Source of the DNA: an uncultured Neglectibacter sp.
GTDB lineage: Bacteria > Bacillota > Clostridia > Oscillospirales > Acutalibacteraceae
Length of the DNA: 64,000 bases
Reading direction: 5' to 3'
NCBI GenBank assembly: GCA_947647615.1
Contig: CANSKS010000003.1
Coordinates: forward strand, 45,219 to 109,218
Part shown: piece by piece, positions 41,616 through 51,085 of the stretch
How positions within the stretch are numbered: the stretch's first letter is position 1
Layout of the letters: each line of letters begins with the position of its first letter
Translations under genes and position numbers: made by a program
Notes under the pieces: model-generated
What the model saw: the letters and a program-made list of their open reading frames with translations, nothing else
Databases searched by the model: none
What the model was told of the DNA's origin: nothing

Positions 41616-44003
41616 CTATGAATTTTTCAATCCTTCTTCAAAAGAAGTTTTGAATTTAAGTAGACTCTTTCGTGCAATTTTCATAGCCTCGACAGACTCT
41701 TCTGTCTTTTTTATTTTGTCTTTTAATTCTTTCTTTTCTTTCCCGGTTGCCACATCTGCCTTTAGCTTTAACTCAACCAAGCCTTTTTCAATGTCTGTGA
41801 TATTCTGGACATATTTTTCATAAATACTGTTAGAATATTCCACATCATGCTCATCATTAAGGAATATTTCTCTAATTGATACGAGCAACTTTGCAGACTG
41901 CATAATAGTGTTTTTCTTACCTATTAAACTTGCTCCACCAACAGCACCACCTACACCCGCACCGACGCCAAGTCCAAGAATAGCACCGCCGCCTACAATA
42001 GCTGCTGTACCTCCTGCCATTCCTAAACCGCCTATTGCGATCGCTCCACCGCCAAGATAAGCTAAGCAAGCACTGGTCAGGGCTGCACCGCTAAGCCCTG
42101 CAAAATTTGAGCCAACCAAAGCAACGGCGATTGCAGGCGCAAATGCTCCTGCTGTTGCAATAGCAGCAATCGCAATGACTGCGGTAACAGTTACCGATGT
42201 CAACACAGTTTTTAAAACTTCATTTAACTCATACAGCACTTTATCATAACATTTTCTAAGTCTGTTTATATAGCCCTTTGTATAATAATCACCGATGAAA
42301 ATCGAATCAAGATAGCTGTCGCCAACACCTTTTTTATACCCGCTAATGATATTTTGAACATCCTTATACTTTCGGCTCGGTGCATCGTTGCCGTCTTTAT
42401 CTTTTTCAAGGCTTAACGGATAGTATGGCTCAAAAAGCATAGCTTCAAGTAGCAATAAACGAAACCAAGTATTATTCGGCTCATTTTCCTCCACCTTTTG
42501 TATTAGTTCATTTTCATCGCTATACCAACGAAGTTCCAAACCTTCAGTTTGCAAAAAACTCGCAAATCCGTTTGACATATACTTTTTCCACTCATCAAGC
42601 CATTCTTGCTTTAATTGTTTTACACCATCGTTGTTAATTAGTAATTTTGTGTTTTTTATATCGTTCAGCGTTTTATAATATTCGAGATTATATAAAATCT
42701 CTATTTGCTCAACTGTTAGGCCAAGCTTGTCTATATCCACCATATCGTTGCCTATTTTTTCATAAATTTTCTCGTCTGCTTGTGAAAATGAAAACCGTTT
42801 TATATCCTCATACATTTGCTTGACTTTTTTGACTTTTCTCGCTTTTAAGCACCAATTCACATCTTCCCCTATGGCAATAGCAAACCGTCCAACACCTATA
42901 TAGTTAACAGAAACCCAATATTTTTGAGAAATCACAGCTTCACCTATATCGAGGGTGGTAAAAACTCCAGTTGAAATTACAAGCATTCTCGCAATCGTTG
43001 GATTATTCGCTGGCTTTACTTTTGCCCAGTCAATATTCTTCATATCAGAAATTGAATGAACATTATTTATGCGCATTTCTATTGCAAAACGACGAAGAAA
43101 ATAAAAAGTCCTTACGATACATTCATTTGCAATAACGGGAATAGCTTGTCGCCCAAGTTCAATTCCAACGCCAAGTTCTCCCCGCAAATCAAACTTTAAT
43201 ACAGTATCTTTGATAATGGTTCCAGATTCATCGTGCTTTGCAAGTAAAGCTCCGTTGAAGAGTTTTGACAAAAACACAGACAGAGAATTATCATCAACCT
43301 TTAGATTTTTAAAAACGGGAAGTATCGATAGCTCTTTCGCTAAAGCAAGTATCGGACCAGGTATTCCCGTACCGCCGCCTTTTCCAACAGAACTACTTGA
43401 TCCAGCCACATCACTAACAAGGTGAAAAAACCAAACCAGAGTGCCGAACAATATTTTTGTAGGAACATCTTTACCTATAAAAATCTTGCTCTTTTCAGGA
43501 ACATCCACGACCATAAAACAACCATTTACATCTGTGCCATATGATTTTAAAGTAAATTGAGTAAGTAGTGAAAACATTAACCCCACTATCGTTGGGTGAT
43601 GAGCAAAATCCCGCAGGTGATGTTGCAATCCGCCACCAAAATCAGGCGTATTGCCATCACTTGGGATAGGAAATTTCTTTTCAAGGAATTCAACCGACGA
43701 TTGCAAATCATTATCTTTACAGCCAAGCATTTTAGCAGTCTTTTTGACAAATTCATCAATCTTATCGCTTGCAATATTTCGTCCACGCTCTAAGCTAAAC
43801 CCGCCAACCCAGAAAATATCAAGTATTCCGCAAAGTATTCCGCTGCCAACAGACACTAAATAATCGTATTTATCCGCTTGACTTGATAGCAAATCAACTT
43901 GACTATCCAAGTCAAAAATGATTTTGTCGAAATCGTATTCACTTGAAACAACCATTTCATTGTTTGGCACAAGTTCAATTTCAAGTTGTTTTTTATCATC
44001 CAT
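41616..44003 (-). CDS. Large AT-rich orphan protein of unknown function
   Basis: A 795-residue protein I cannot assign. Residues about 45-70 form a hydrophobic segment (YLVSVGSGILCGILDIFWVG). At 128-141 there is a His-rich HHLRDFAHHPTIVG motif. The middle is mixed alpha/beta. About 600-694 is a long glycine/alanine-rich hydrophobic region with repeated GGGAI and GLGMAGG units, followed by a Lys/Glu-rich coiled-coil-like tail (about 735-795). The gene is much more AT-rich than its neighbours and stands alone, suggesting recent transfer. The ATG at 44003 follows GAGGT. Membrane insertion, a pore or a defence/effector role are possible, but nothing proves any of these. Confidence 0.75.
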   Translation of the reverse strand: MDDKKQLEIELVPNNEMVVSSEYDFDKIIFDLDSQVDLLSSQADKYDYLVSVGSGILCGILDIFWVGGFSLERGRNIASDKIDEFVKKTAKMLGCKDNDLQSSVEFLEKKFPIPSDGNTPDFGGGLQHHLRDFAHHPTIVGLMFSLLTQFTLKSYGTDVNGCFMVVDVPEKSKIFIGKDVPTKILFGTLVWFFHLVSDVAGSSSSVGKGGGTGIPGPILALAKELSILPVFKNLKVDDNSLSVFLSKLFNGALLAKHDESGTIIKDTVLKFDLRGELGVGIELGRQAIPVIANECIVRTFYFLRRFAIEMRINNVHSISDMKNIDWAKVKPANNPTIARMLVISTGVFTTLDIGEAVISQKYWVSVNYIGVGRFAIAIGEDVNWCLKARKVKKVKQMYEDIKRFSFSQADEKIYEKIGNDMVDIDKLGLTVEQIEILYNLEYYKTLNDIKNTKLLINNDGVKQLKQEWLDEWKKYMSNGFASFLQTEGLELRWYSDENELIQKVEENEPNNTWFRLLLLEAMLFEPYYPLSLEKDKDGNDAPSRKYKDVQNIISGYKKGVGDSYLDSIFIGDYYTKGYINRLRKCYDKVLYELNEVLKTVLTSVTVTAVIAIAAIATAGAFAPAIAVALVGSNFAGLSGAALTSACLAYLGGGAIAIGGLGMAGGTAAIVGGGAILGLGVGAGVGGAVGGASLIGKKNTIMQSAKLLVSIREIFLNDEHDVEYSNSIYEKYVQNITDIEKGLVELKLKADVATGKEKKELKDKIKKTEESVEAMKIARKSLLKFKTSFEEGLKNS

Positions 44004-44052
44004 AGTTATTATTACCTCGTAAATTTCAACATTTAGCAATATTCATATAAAA

Positions 44053-44058
44053 ATTATA
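44053..44058 (-). promoter_or_regulatory. -10 element upstream of the orphan gene
   Basis: Consensus TATAAT on the minus strand 50 bases before the ATG. No convincing -35 is visible at 16-18 bases. Confidence 0.4.
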
Positions 44059-44203
44059 CTACACTCATTCGAATAAATCTACAGCAAATTGACAAAATAA
44101 TAGTTTTTCACCTTAACGAAAAGTGCATTTTGCGGTAAAATTAAAAATCTTCCATGAGGGCAATAACTAAATACCATATGAAACTCGATTTTAGGAAATA
44201 CCA

Positions 44204-44372
44204 GCGGCAGTTGATAATTGCCGCATCACCCGTTTACGCAATGCCTGCCTTCGGACTGGGTAACGAGCCGACAACACGGATTGGAATTTTAAAGCCGATA
44301 CATAGTTTCATCATTTTGAGGCGAGAGCAATGTTCCCGCCGATTTTTGATGTCTCTGTGTATCGGCTTTTTT
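44204..44372 (+). ncRNA. Candidate folded small RNA beside the orphan gene
   Basis: Begins with a perfect GCGGCA/TGCCGC hairpin (44204-44224) and ends in a long interrupted stem. That stem has outer arms AAAGCCGATACA/TGTATCGGCTTT, then CATCA/TGATG, then GGCG/CGCC, and is followed by TTTTTTG, a good intrinsic terminator (44291-44372). No open frame fits. It lies between the start of the AT-rich orphan gene and the next chromosomal gene, in otherwise empty DNA. It may be a small RNA, the leader of a lost gene, or an element end. Confidence 0.45.
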
Positions 44373-44403
44373 GTTTGATGATATTTTATATAAGCACAAA
44401 GCC

Positions 44404-44435
44404 TTGAGGCACCTTCCTTACGGTGGGCGCCTCAA
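44404..44435 (-). terminator. Hairpin after the hybrid kinase gene
   Basis: Arms TTGAGGC/GCCTCAA with an inner ACC/GGT pair, followed on the minus strand by GGCTTTGT, a weak U-run. 56 bases after the kinase stop. Confidence 0.5.
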
Positions 44436-44490
44436 CAGGTTTTCACTTGAAAAGGGGGAATCCCCGCGTTTTTCTTCGACTGGCCCCAGG

Positions 44491-46215
44491 CTATACTTCC
44501 TGAGGACCGATCAGGCTTTCTATGGCTTCCAATAGCAAAGGGAAATCCACAGGTTTGGGAAGGTGCAGGTCAATTCCGCTTTCCTTGGACTTGCGGAGAT
44601 CAGACGCCAAGGCATTGGCAGAAAGAGCGATAATGGGAATCCGGGCAAGACCCGGATCTTGCAGCCTGCGAATGGCGGCGGAGGCCTTCCAGCCATCCAT
44701 CACCGGCATTTGCAGGTCCATAAGAATGAGATCATAATCCCCGGTGGAGCTGCCCTCTATTTTTTCAAGGGCAAGCTTGCCGTTTTCCGCCGTTTCTACC
44801 GCAAAGCCCATGTTAGTCAGCAGCTCTGTTTCGATCTCCCGGTTGAGCTCGTTATCTTCTACCAGCAGAATTCGCCGGCCGGCCTTTTGGGTTGAAACCT
44901 CTTTTCCCAACACCACGGTATGAGGCTGAACCCGGAACTGGAAGGCCACAGAGAAGGTAGTCCCTTCTCCTACCGTACTCCGCGCCTCAATGGCGCCATT
45001 CATCATATCTACAATATTTTTTACAATGGTCAAGCCCAGGCCTATGCCGTGGATACCAGTGAGGGTTGTATTCTTTTCCCGGCTGAAGGGCTCGAATACC
45101 TGCTCCAGGAATTCCTGACTAATGCCCACACCGTTGTCTTTTACCACCAGGCGATAAATCCCGTAATTGTTGGGCAGTTCTCCTTCCTCAGAAACCGAAA
45201 CGGACACCTTCCCTCCAGGCTTCGTGTAGGTGACGGCGTTGTTCACAAGGTTCAGCATAAGCTGTTTCAGCTTCACCTGGTCGGCATAAATGTCGCTGTG
45301 GACGACCCCGCTGTCATCCAGCGTGAGTGAAATTTCTTTTTCCTGGGCCTGGGGGAACAGAAACTCGCACACCTCCCGGACAGTATCAAGCAGGTTGCAC
45401 TCCTTTTCCTCCGGACCGGCTGCGCTGGAAAGGGACGAGACATCCAACACATGGGTAATCATCTCCAGCAACTGGCGGCTGGCGTCTTCCACCTGCTTCA
45501 AATACCCCATGGCTACCTCTGGCTGGCTAATATGGAGCTTCGCCAGGGAAGTAAAACCAAAAATAGCGTTTAAGGGCGTACGCATATCGTGGGAAACATG
45601 GGAAAGGAAGGTGTTTTTGGCATTGACCGCTTGGTTGGCCTTTTCCAGCGCTTCGGAAAGCAATTGCTTCTGTTCCATATGCTGTTGGCTTTTTTCGTTG
45701 GAGGCCTCTCCCAAAAAGACATAAAAAATGTCTTCTCCCAACTCCCTGTGAACGTAATGGCCGTAGTCTTCCACCCAGCGGATGCTGCCATCTTTTCGGC
45801 GAATACGGTACTCCACATAATCCAGGCTGCGCCAATCCATGAAAATTTGTTTTTGTATGCTTTTTTCCACCGCGTCCAGGTCTTCCGGGAATACAATGCC
45901 CCGGAAGGAATTTCCTGTGAGTTCCCGGAACTCCTGCATGGTTTCGCACTGGAACATGCGCAGAATTCCACGATTGGCATAGATAATCCGTTCTTGCTCA
46001 TTGGCGTAATAAATGAAGAAGCCGCCTGGAATTTCCTCCATAAATTCAATGAGGTCAAAGGCGGCCTCAAACTCTTTTCTTTCCCCTTCCGAAATCCCTG
46101 TGACAGGCCATGCCTCTTCCAAGACCTGATCAATCTCGATTTGGTTGTCCTCCAACAGGTGCAGCAGCCGCAGCAAGCGTTCCAAAAAGTGAGGTTCTCG
46201 GTCCCGCGCCTTCAC
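44491..46215 (-). CDS. PAS-containing hybrid histidine kinase
   Basis: A 574-residue soluble hybrid kinase. A PAS domain (about 65-180, with NGRILRMF-like and RRKDGSIRWVEDYG landmarks) is followed by a coiled linker, HisKA with H209 in VSHDMRTP, an ATPase domain (DNGVGIS; GIGLGLTIVK) and a C-terminal receiver with D500 in LMDLQMPVMDG. There are no membrane helices, so it senses a cytoplasmic cue. Phosphate probably moves from H209 to D500 and on to an unseen partner, since no Hpt or regulator is adjacent. GTG start after AAGGAGGGG. It precedes no clear operon partner; ispE lies 44 bases upstream on the same strand. Confidence 0.92.
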   Translation of the reverse strand: MKARDREPHFLERLLRLLHLLEDNQIEIDQVLEEAWPVTGISEGERKEFEAAFDLIEFMEEIPGGFFIYYANEQERIIYANRGILRMFQCETMQEFRELTGNSFRGIVFPEDLDAVEKSIQKQIFMDWRSLDYVEYRIRRKDGSIRWVEDYGHYVHRELGEDIFYVFLGEASNEKSQQHMEQKQLLSEALEKANQAVNAKNTFLSHVSHDMRTPLNAIFGFTSLAKLHISQPEVAMGYLKQVEDASRQLLEMITHVLDVSSLSSAAGPEEKECNLLDTVREVCEFLFPQAQEKEISLTLDDSGVVHSDIYADQVKLKQLMLNLVNNAVTYTKPGGKVSVSVSEEGELPNNYGIYRLVVKDNGVGISQEFLEQVFEPFSREKNTTLTGIHGIGLGLTIVKNIVDMMNGAIEARSTVGEGTTFSVAFQFRVQPHTVVLGKEVSTQKAGRRILLVEDNELNREIETELLTNMGFAVETAENGKLALEKIEGSSTGDYDLILMDLQMPVMDGWKASAAIRRLQDPGLARIPIIALSANALASDLRKSKESGIDLHLPKPVDFPLLLEAIESLIGPQEV

Positions 46216-46259
46216 AGCTACCCCTCCTTCCCAAAAAAATCACGAAAATATCCAGGCTC

Positions 46260-47111
46260 TTATTTTCCCGGATGGGGGTATGCAAAGTAAAGCTTTCCTT
46301 GGCCTTCCAGCAAGTGGGCGCAATCCTCCGCTTTTCCCTGAGCGTCAAAAATGCCGAACACCGCCGAACCACTTCCTGTCATAATGGCGCCCAAAGCCCC
46401 AGCCGAAATCATGGCCCTCTTGATTTGCCGCACTTGAGCCAACTTCATGGTCTCATCAAAGCGGTTCCCCAAGGCTCCAGCGATTTGCCGCAGGTCCCCG
46501 GATTCTAAGGCCGCCACCATTTTTGGAGTGGCCCGATTGCTGGAAAGAGGGAATTGGTCCATAAGAGCGTAGGCACGGGGCGTACTCATGCCCGCCGGAG
46601 GCTTGCAGATAAGCAAATGACAATCTGGCATAGGAGGCAGCGGTTCCAGCTTTTCACCAATCCCAGTACACCGGCAGGCCCCGCCGGCCACACAAAAGGG
46701 TACGTCGGCACCAATGGCAGCCCCCAGCTCCATCAGCTCCTCCCGAGGCATCCCCATGTCGTACATCTCGTTGAGCCCCCGCAGCACCGCGGCAGCATCG
46801 GCGCTACCGCCTCCCATACCGGCCCGGTTGGGAATGCGCTTTTTAATGGAGATCTCCAGACCTGTTTCCTCCGGCATGCCGCAATGGTCAAAGAACAACT
46901 TTGCAGCCCGGTAAGCTGTATTCTTTTCGTTTTCCGGCAAATATTTATGGCTGCTTGTCAGCCGAATGCCTGGCTCTTCCTTTGGGATAAGCTCCAGCTC
47001 GTCCCAAAGGGACACAGTCTGCATTATGGTGTCCAGGGTATGGTAGCCGTCCGGCCGCTTTCCTGTGACATCTAATGTCAGATTGATCTTGGCGTAGGCG
47101 TTTACTTTCAT
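46260..47111 (-). CDS. ispE: 4-diphosphocytidyl-2-C-methyl-D-erythritol kinase
   Basis: A 283-residue GHMP kinase of the non-mevalonate isoprenoid pathway. It phosphorylates CDP-methylerythritol at the 2-hydroxyl. The N-terminal YAKINLTLDVTGKRPDGYH motif, the ATP loop PNRAGMGGGSADAAAVL and the C-terminal MTGSGSAVFGIF motif are intact. Length and order are typical. The ATG follows AAAGGAAAA. It is a cytoplasmic housekeeping enzyme; its use of the MEP pathway agrees with a clostridial host. Confidence 0.95.
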   Translation of the reverse strand: MKVNAYAKINLTLDVTGKRPDGYHTLDTIMQTVSLWDELELIPKEEPGIRLTSSHKYLPENEKNTAYRAAKLFFDHCGMPEETGLEISIKKRIPNRAGMGGGSADAAAVLRGLNEMYDMGMPREELMELGAAIGADVPFCVAGGACRCTGIGEKLEPLPPMPDCHLLICKPPAGMSTPRAYALMDQFPLSSNRATPKMVAALESGDLRQIAGALGNRFDETMKLAQVRQIKRAMISAGALGAIMTGSGSAVFGIFDAQGKAEDCAHLLEGQGKLYFAYPHPGK

Positions 47112-47221
47112 GACGATTTTTCCTTTCTTCTCCGCACTTTCTCTCTATAAAAATCTCCAGCCCGCCCGGCCTTCCGCCGTCCCAGGGAAGAAAGCGCGGG
47201 TCAAAAGTAAAAGCAGAATGA

Positions 47222-48352
47222 TTAAAAGCGGAACAGACCCAGCCTGCGGACTTCTATTACGTGCTGAGGGCACATTTCCTGACAACAGAAACAGCGGATG
47301 CAATGCCGGTAGTCGATCTTTGCTTTACCCTTTTCCAAAGTAATGCTGTGCATAGGGCAGCTTTCCTCGCACTTTCCACAGCCCACGCATCCGTTTTTTT
47401 GAACCTTTGGAGAGGGCCTGGCCAGCCGCTGGGCCACCGGCCGCAAAAGGCCGGGCACACGGTCCAGAAAATCGGTACTGGCGGCCCTAGCTCGCCGGAA
47501 GTCGGGAACCCGCAGCTGTTCCGGAGACGTTCCCAAAACGGTGAGCTCCTCAAGGCCCTTGGGGCCCAGGCCCCGCTCCGCAGCCCTGCGCAGCATCACC
47601 AGCTCTTCCCCAGTCATACCCACCAAGGCAGCTCCGACCACATCTAAGGCCCAAGGACTTTTCGAGGCCAACACCGCGCCTACGAACCGGGGCCTCCCAC
47701 CGGTGGGTCCGTCTCCCTCCATAGCCCATACGCCGTCCAATATGGAAAGCCGGGGCTTTAAAAAATCACACAAATCAAGGAGCATGTCCGCAAAATCTTC
47801 TTTTTCCGGAAACCTGCAGTGAAGCTCCGGCTTCGCAAGACCCGGCACTGCGCCAAAAAGATTTTTGACCGCCCCGGAAAAGCCCAACATGCCATGGGTT
47901 TTTAACTTGGCGATATCCACTAAGTAATCTGCCTCTAAAAAAGGCTTTATCACGCTTAACCGGCGACAGCGCAAGGCATGCTCCAAAGAAACCTCCCGGC
48001 TTTCGCAGGCGGTATACAGGGAAAAGCCGTAACGGTCGGCTATTTCCGTGTAGCCGCAGGCAGAAAAGGTGCCCTTGGCAATGCCAGGCGTGTAAGGGCC
48101 TCCGCCGCTTTCGGCGATAAGCACCTTAGCCCCGGCCTTTTGCACGCAAAGCCCCACTGCCGCCGTCACCGCAGGATGAGTAATGGCAGCCGCCTCCGGC
48201 TTGGAACGCATGATCAGGTTGGGCTTTAACAGAGCTGTCATACCGGGCTTTAACTCTTCATAGACTCCCAGCTTTTGGAACTGGCTGTCGAAAAGGCGGA
48301 AGAGTTCTTCTATTTCATACCCTTTGCAGGGGTCTACGGCTACCGGTTCCAT
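47222..48352 (-). CDS. DUF362 protein with C-terminal 2[4Fe-4S] ferredoxin domain
   Basis: A 376-residue protein. A DUF362 domain (about 30-270, including LLKPNLI and KTHGMLGFSGAVKNLFG) is fused to a ferredoxin domain with two CxxCxxCxxxC motifs: CVGCGKCEESC and CIRCFCCQEMC. DUF362 proteins are widespread in anaerobes, probably redox-active; their reaction is not established. The last base is shared with the aminotransferase stop region, so the two are co-transcribed. It has no signal peptide. Confidence 0.88.
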   Translation of the reverse strand: MEPVAVDPCKGYEIEELFRLFDSQFQKLGVYEELKPGMTALLKPNLIMRSKPEAAAITHPAVTAAVGLCVQKAGAKVLIAESGGGPYTPGIAKGTFSACGYTEIADRYGFSLYTACESREVSLEHALRCRRLSVIKPFLEADYLVDIAKLKTHGMLGFSGAVKNLFGAVPGLAKPELHCRFPEKEDFADMLLDLCDFLKPRLSILDGVWAMEGDGPTGGRPRFVGAVLASKSPWALDVVGAALVGMTGEELVMLRRAAERGLGPKGLEELTVLGTSPEQLRVPDFRRARAASTDFLDRVPGLLRPVAQRLARPSPKVQKNGCVGCGKCEESCPMHSITLEKGKAKIDYRHCIRCFCCQEMCPQHVIEVRRLGLFRF

Positions 48353-49521
48353 TATAGCTCCTTTAAAAAAGCTTCTATCCGTTCCAGAGCTTCTGTAATG
48401 TGCCCCACTGAATAGCAGTAGGAAATGCGCACAAAACCCTCGCCGCTGGCGCCGAAGGCATCGCCCGGCACCACCGCCACATGCTTGGAATAGATGAGCT
48501 TTTCACAAAACTCCTGGGAAGTGAGCCCGGTGGAGCGGATAGAGGGGAACACGTAAAAGGCGCCCTTGGGCTCAAAGCACCGCAGGCCTATGCGGTTGAG
48601 CCCATCTAAAATGAGCCTGCGCCGCATATCGTACTGGGTGCGCATATAGGCGATATCTTCATCGCCGTTTTTCATGGCCTCTATGGCCGCGTATTGACTC
48701 ATGGTAGGGGCACTCATAATGGCGAACTGGTGAAGCTTCGTCATAAGGGAGATGAGCTCCTTGGGACCGGCAGCATAGCCCAAGCGCCAACCAGTCATGG
48801 AATGGGATTTGGAAAACCCGTTTACCAGCACCGTGCGTTCCTTCATACCGGGCAGAGAAGAAAAGGAGACATGGGGCTCTCCCCCATAGGTTAAGGTGCT
48901 GTATATCTCATCGGAAAGCACCATGAGGTTATGGCGCTCCACCACCCGGGCCACCGCCTCCAGATCTTTTCTGCCCATCACCGCACCGGTGGGGTTGTTG
49001 GGGTAGGGAAGCACCAACAGCTTTGTTTTTTCAGTAATTTTTTCTTCCAGTTCCTCTTCTGTAAGGCGGAACTCGTTTTCCGGCTTGGTTTCTATGATCA
49101 CCGGCACGCCGCCGGCCATTTGGGTAATGGGCACATAGCACACAAAGCTGGGCTCGGGAATCAATACCTCGTCTCCGGGGTTTATCAAAACACGCACACA
49201 AAGGTCTATGGCTTCCGAGCCCCCCACTGTCACCAAAATCTCCTGGCCGGGCTCATAAGCCACCTGAAAATGGCGCTTTAAATAACTGGCAATCTCTTCC
49301 CGCAACTTCAAAAAGCCCCGGTTGGGAGTGTAGCGGGTGCGGCCCTTTTCCAGGGCAAAAATTCCTTCTTCCCGAATGTGCCAGGGGGTGTGAAAATCGG
49401 GTTCTCCCACAGAAAGGGAAATCACATCTTCCATTTCGTTGGCAATATCGAAAAACTTCCGTATGCCGGAAGGCTTAATGGCTCTTACCGTATTGTTGAC
49501 AATGCTGTTGTAATCAATCAC
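48352..49521 (-). CDS. Class I/II PLP-dependent aminotransferase
   Basis: A 389-residue fold-I aminotransferase with the PLP lysine K238 in NGFSKSHSMTGWRLGY, NNPTGAVM and the C-terminal FVRISYCYS arginine region. Similar proteins act on aromatic or aspartate-type amino acids, or are MalY/PatA-like. The GTG at 49521 is favoured: it begins the family N-terminus and overlaps the stop of the Lrp gene. The longer open frame upstream lies inside that gene. The direct Lrp-aminotransferase overlap suggests the regulator controls this amino-acid step. Confidence 0.9.
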   Translation of the reverse strand: MIDYNSIVNNTVRAIKPSGIRKFFDIANEMEDVISLSVGEPDFHTPWHIREEGIFALEKGRTRYTPNRGFLKLREEIASYLKRHFQVAYEPGQEILVTVGGSEAIDLCVRVLINPGDEVLIPEPSFVCYVPITQMAGGVPVIIETKPENEFRLTEEELEEKITEKTKLLVLPYPNNPTGAVMGRKDLEAVARVVERHNLMVLSDEIYSTLTYGGEPHVSFSSLPGMKERTVLVNGFSKSHSMTGWRLGYAAGPKELISLMTKLHQFAIMSAPTMSQYAAIEAMKNGDEDIAYMRTQYDMRRRLILDGLNRIGLRCFEPKGAFYVFPSIRSTGLTSQEFCEKLIYSKHVAVVPGDAFGASGEGFVRISYCYSVGHITEALERIEAFLKEL

Positions 49522-50008
49522 AAAGGTTGCTTCCTCTCTCGTCGATCTCTTCGTAATCGCTGTGGAACACCACGCCACCATCTTTATATTTGGTGAGCAC
49601 AAAATGGGTGGCTGTGGAAAGCACACCGTCAATGGTGGCAAGCCTCCGGGCCACAAACATGGCAATATCGGACATGGTCTTCCCGGTAACGGTAACGGCC
49701 AAGTCATACCCGCCCGACATCAAATACACGCTTTCCACTTCGGAAAAATTCATAACCCGGCCGGCGATTTCGTCAAAGCCTGTGTCTTTTTTGGGGGACA
49801 CCCGCAGCTCGATGAGAGCGGTGGCCCGATGGGCATCGGTATTTTCCCAGTTGATCAAGGTGTGGTATCCCTTGATGATCCCGGCCTTTTCATACCGCGC
49901 GATTGCCTTTATCACATCTTCTTCCTTTTCTCCCAACATAGCTGCCAGCTGGGCGGTAGAAAGCTTCGCTTCCTTTTGCAGCACTTCCAAAAGCTGTTCC
50001 ATGGCCAT
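49514..50008 (-). CDS. Lrp/AsnC-family regulator
   Basis: A 164-residue feast/famine regulator: N-terminal winged helix (about 5-55) and a C-terminal RAM ligand-binding domain with TALIELRVSPKKDTGFDEIA and the glycine motif MSGGYDLAV. It overlaps the aminotransferase gene by 8 bases and so is likely its local, amino-acid-responsive regulator. Start ATG after AAGGAGAG. It binds DNA as a multimer in the cytoplasm; its operator was not identified. Confidence 0.92.
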   Translation of the reverse strand: MAMEQLLEVLQKEAKLSTAQLAAMLGEKEEDVIKAIARYEKAGIIKGYHTLINWENTDAHRATALIELRVSPKKDTGFDEIAGRVMNFSEVESVYLMSGGYDLAVTVTGKTMSDIAMFVARRLATIDGVLSTATHFVLTKYKDGGVVFHSDYEEIDERGSNLCD

Positions 50009-50057
50009 TTATAACACTCTCCTTTTTTACAAATGCACGATACAATCTGGTATTTAT

Positions 50058-50897
50058 TCAGTTTAAATCCAAGGGCAGCAGCATGGGCTCCCGATCCCGG
50101 TACACCGCCAAATGGGTAAAGCCCGCTTGCTGCAAAAGGGCCATCCCTTCGTCAATGCCCTTGCCCAAATCCGCGGCGCAATGGGCGTCGGAGCCCAAGG
50201 TCACAAGACTGCCTCCCAGTTCCCGGTAGCGACGCAAAAAAGGCAGGTCCGGCAAAGCGCGGCCGATCTTCTGCCGCAGGCCCGAGGTGTTGACCTCCAA
50301 AGCCATCCCCTTTTCGATGAGCGCCCGGAAAATTTGGTCTATGGCCTCCCGGTGGGGGGCCATATCCAGCGCCACCCCGTGTTCCCCTTCAATATAACGC
50401 AGGGGATAGGTCAGGTGGCCCAGGGCATCGAATTTCCCCCATTCCACGGTTTCCCGCAGCTCCCGCAGGTAAGTGGCAAAAAGCTCTTGCAGGTAGGCCT
50501 CGGAGACCTGGGAATAATCTAAAAAGTAAAAATCTTCAAACCCCTGAATGTTGTGAACAGAGCCAATGACAAAATCGTAGTCCCGGCCCTTCAGGGCGTC
50601 TTCAGCGGCTTCCAAGTCCTGCAGGGGTTGGCCCAGTTCTATGCCCCGCAGCAGCTTCAAGGAAGGAAATGCTCTTTGGGCTGCCTCCATTTCTGTCCAA
50701 GCCCGGCGAACCACCTTGTCATAGCCGGTGCTGTAGTAGGGAGAAGACCGGTATTCGTTGCATTCGCAATGGTCGGTGACCGTGTAATAAGCCAGCTCCA
50801 GTTCCTGGGCCCGGCGGCACATCTCCTCCAGGGGGGAGTTTCCGTCGAAGGAACAGTTGGAGTGGTTATGGCAGTCACTGGCATAACGGTACTTCAT
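50058..50897 (-). CDS. PHP-type histidinol phosphatase-like protein
   Basis: A 279-residue PHP-domain phosphatase similar to Firmicute HisK/HisJ. Metal-binding segments are DCHNHSNCSFDG, TVTDHCE, GSVHNIQ, DALGHLTYPLRY and SDAHCAADLG. It may remove phosphate from L-histidinol phosphate, though many paralogues have unknown substrates and no his genes are nearby. The ATG at 50897 follows GAGAGG at eight bases; a GTG three codons earlier coincides with that site. An extended -10 (TGCTATAAT) lies upstream. Confidence 0.85.
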   Translation of the reverse strand: MKYRYASDCHNHSNCSFDGNSPLEEMCRRAQELELAYYTVTDHCECNEYRSSPYYSTGYDKVVRRAWTEMEAAQRAFPSLKLLRGIELGQPLQDLEAAEDALKGRDYDFVIGSVHNIQGFEDFYFLDYSQVSEAYLQELFATYLRELRETVEWGKFDALGHLTYPLRYIEGEHGVALDMAPHREAIDQIFRALIEKGMALEVNTSGLRQKIGRALPDLPFLRRYRELGGSLVTLGSDAHCAADLGKGIDEGMALLQQAGFTHLAVYRDREPMLLPLDLN

Positions 50898-50986
50898 TTT
50901 TGGCACCTCTCTTTCGGCATTTATGCTACCGTTTAAGCGCTATTTTGTTATTATAGCATACGCGTCGGGAAAAGAAAAGTATTTCC

Positions 50987-51015
50987 TTGACAGCAGTCTT
51001 GTTCTGATTCATAAT
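50987..51015 (+). promoter_or_regulatory. Promoter of the ACT-UPF0210 operon
   Basis: -35 TTGACA (50987-50992), a 17-base spacer, -10 CATAAT (51010-51015). Confidence 0.8.
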
Positions 51016-51033
51016 AATCTTGTTACAGTGTCA

Positions 51034-51057
51034 CGAAAACCCTCAGCCGGGTTTTCG
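51034..51057 (+). other. Leader hairpin upstream of the ACT-domain gene
   Basis: Perfect stem CGAAAACCC/GGGTTTTCG with loop TCAGCC, between the promoter and the AGGAAGG ribosome site. No U-run follows, so it is more likely a 5' stabiliser or protein site than a terminator. Confidence 0.5.
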
Positions 51058-51085
51058 CGGCGGGATTTCAGGAAGGATGGTTTTC

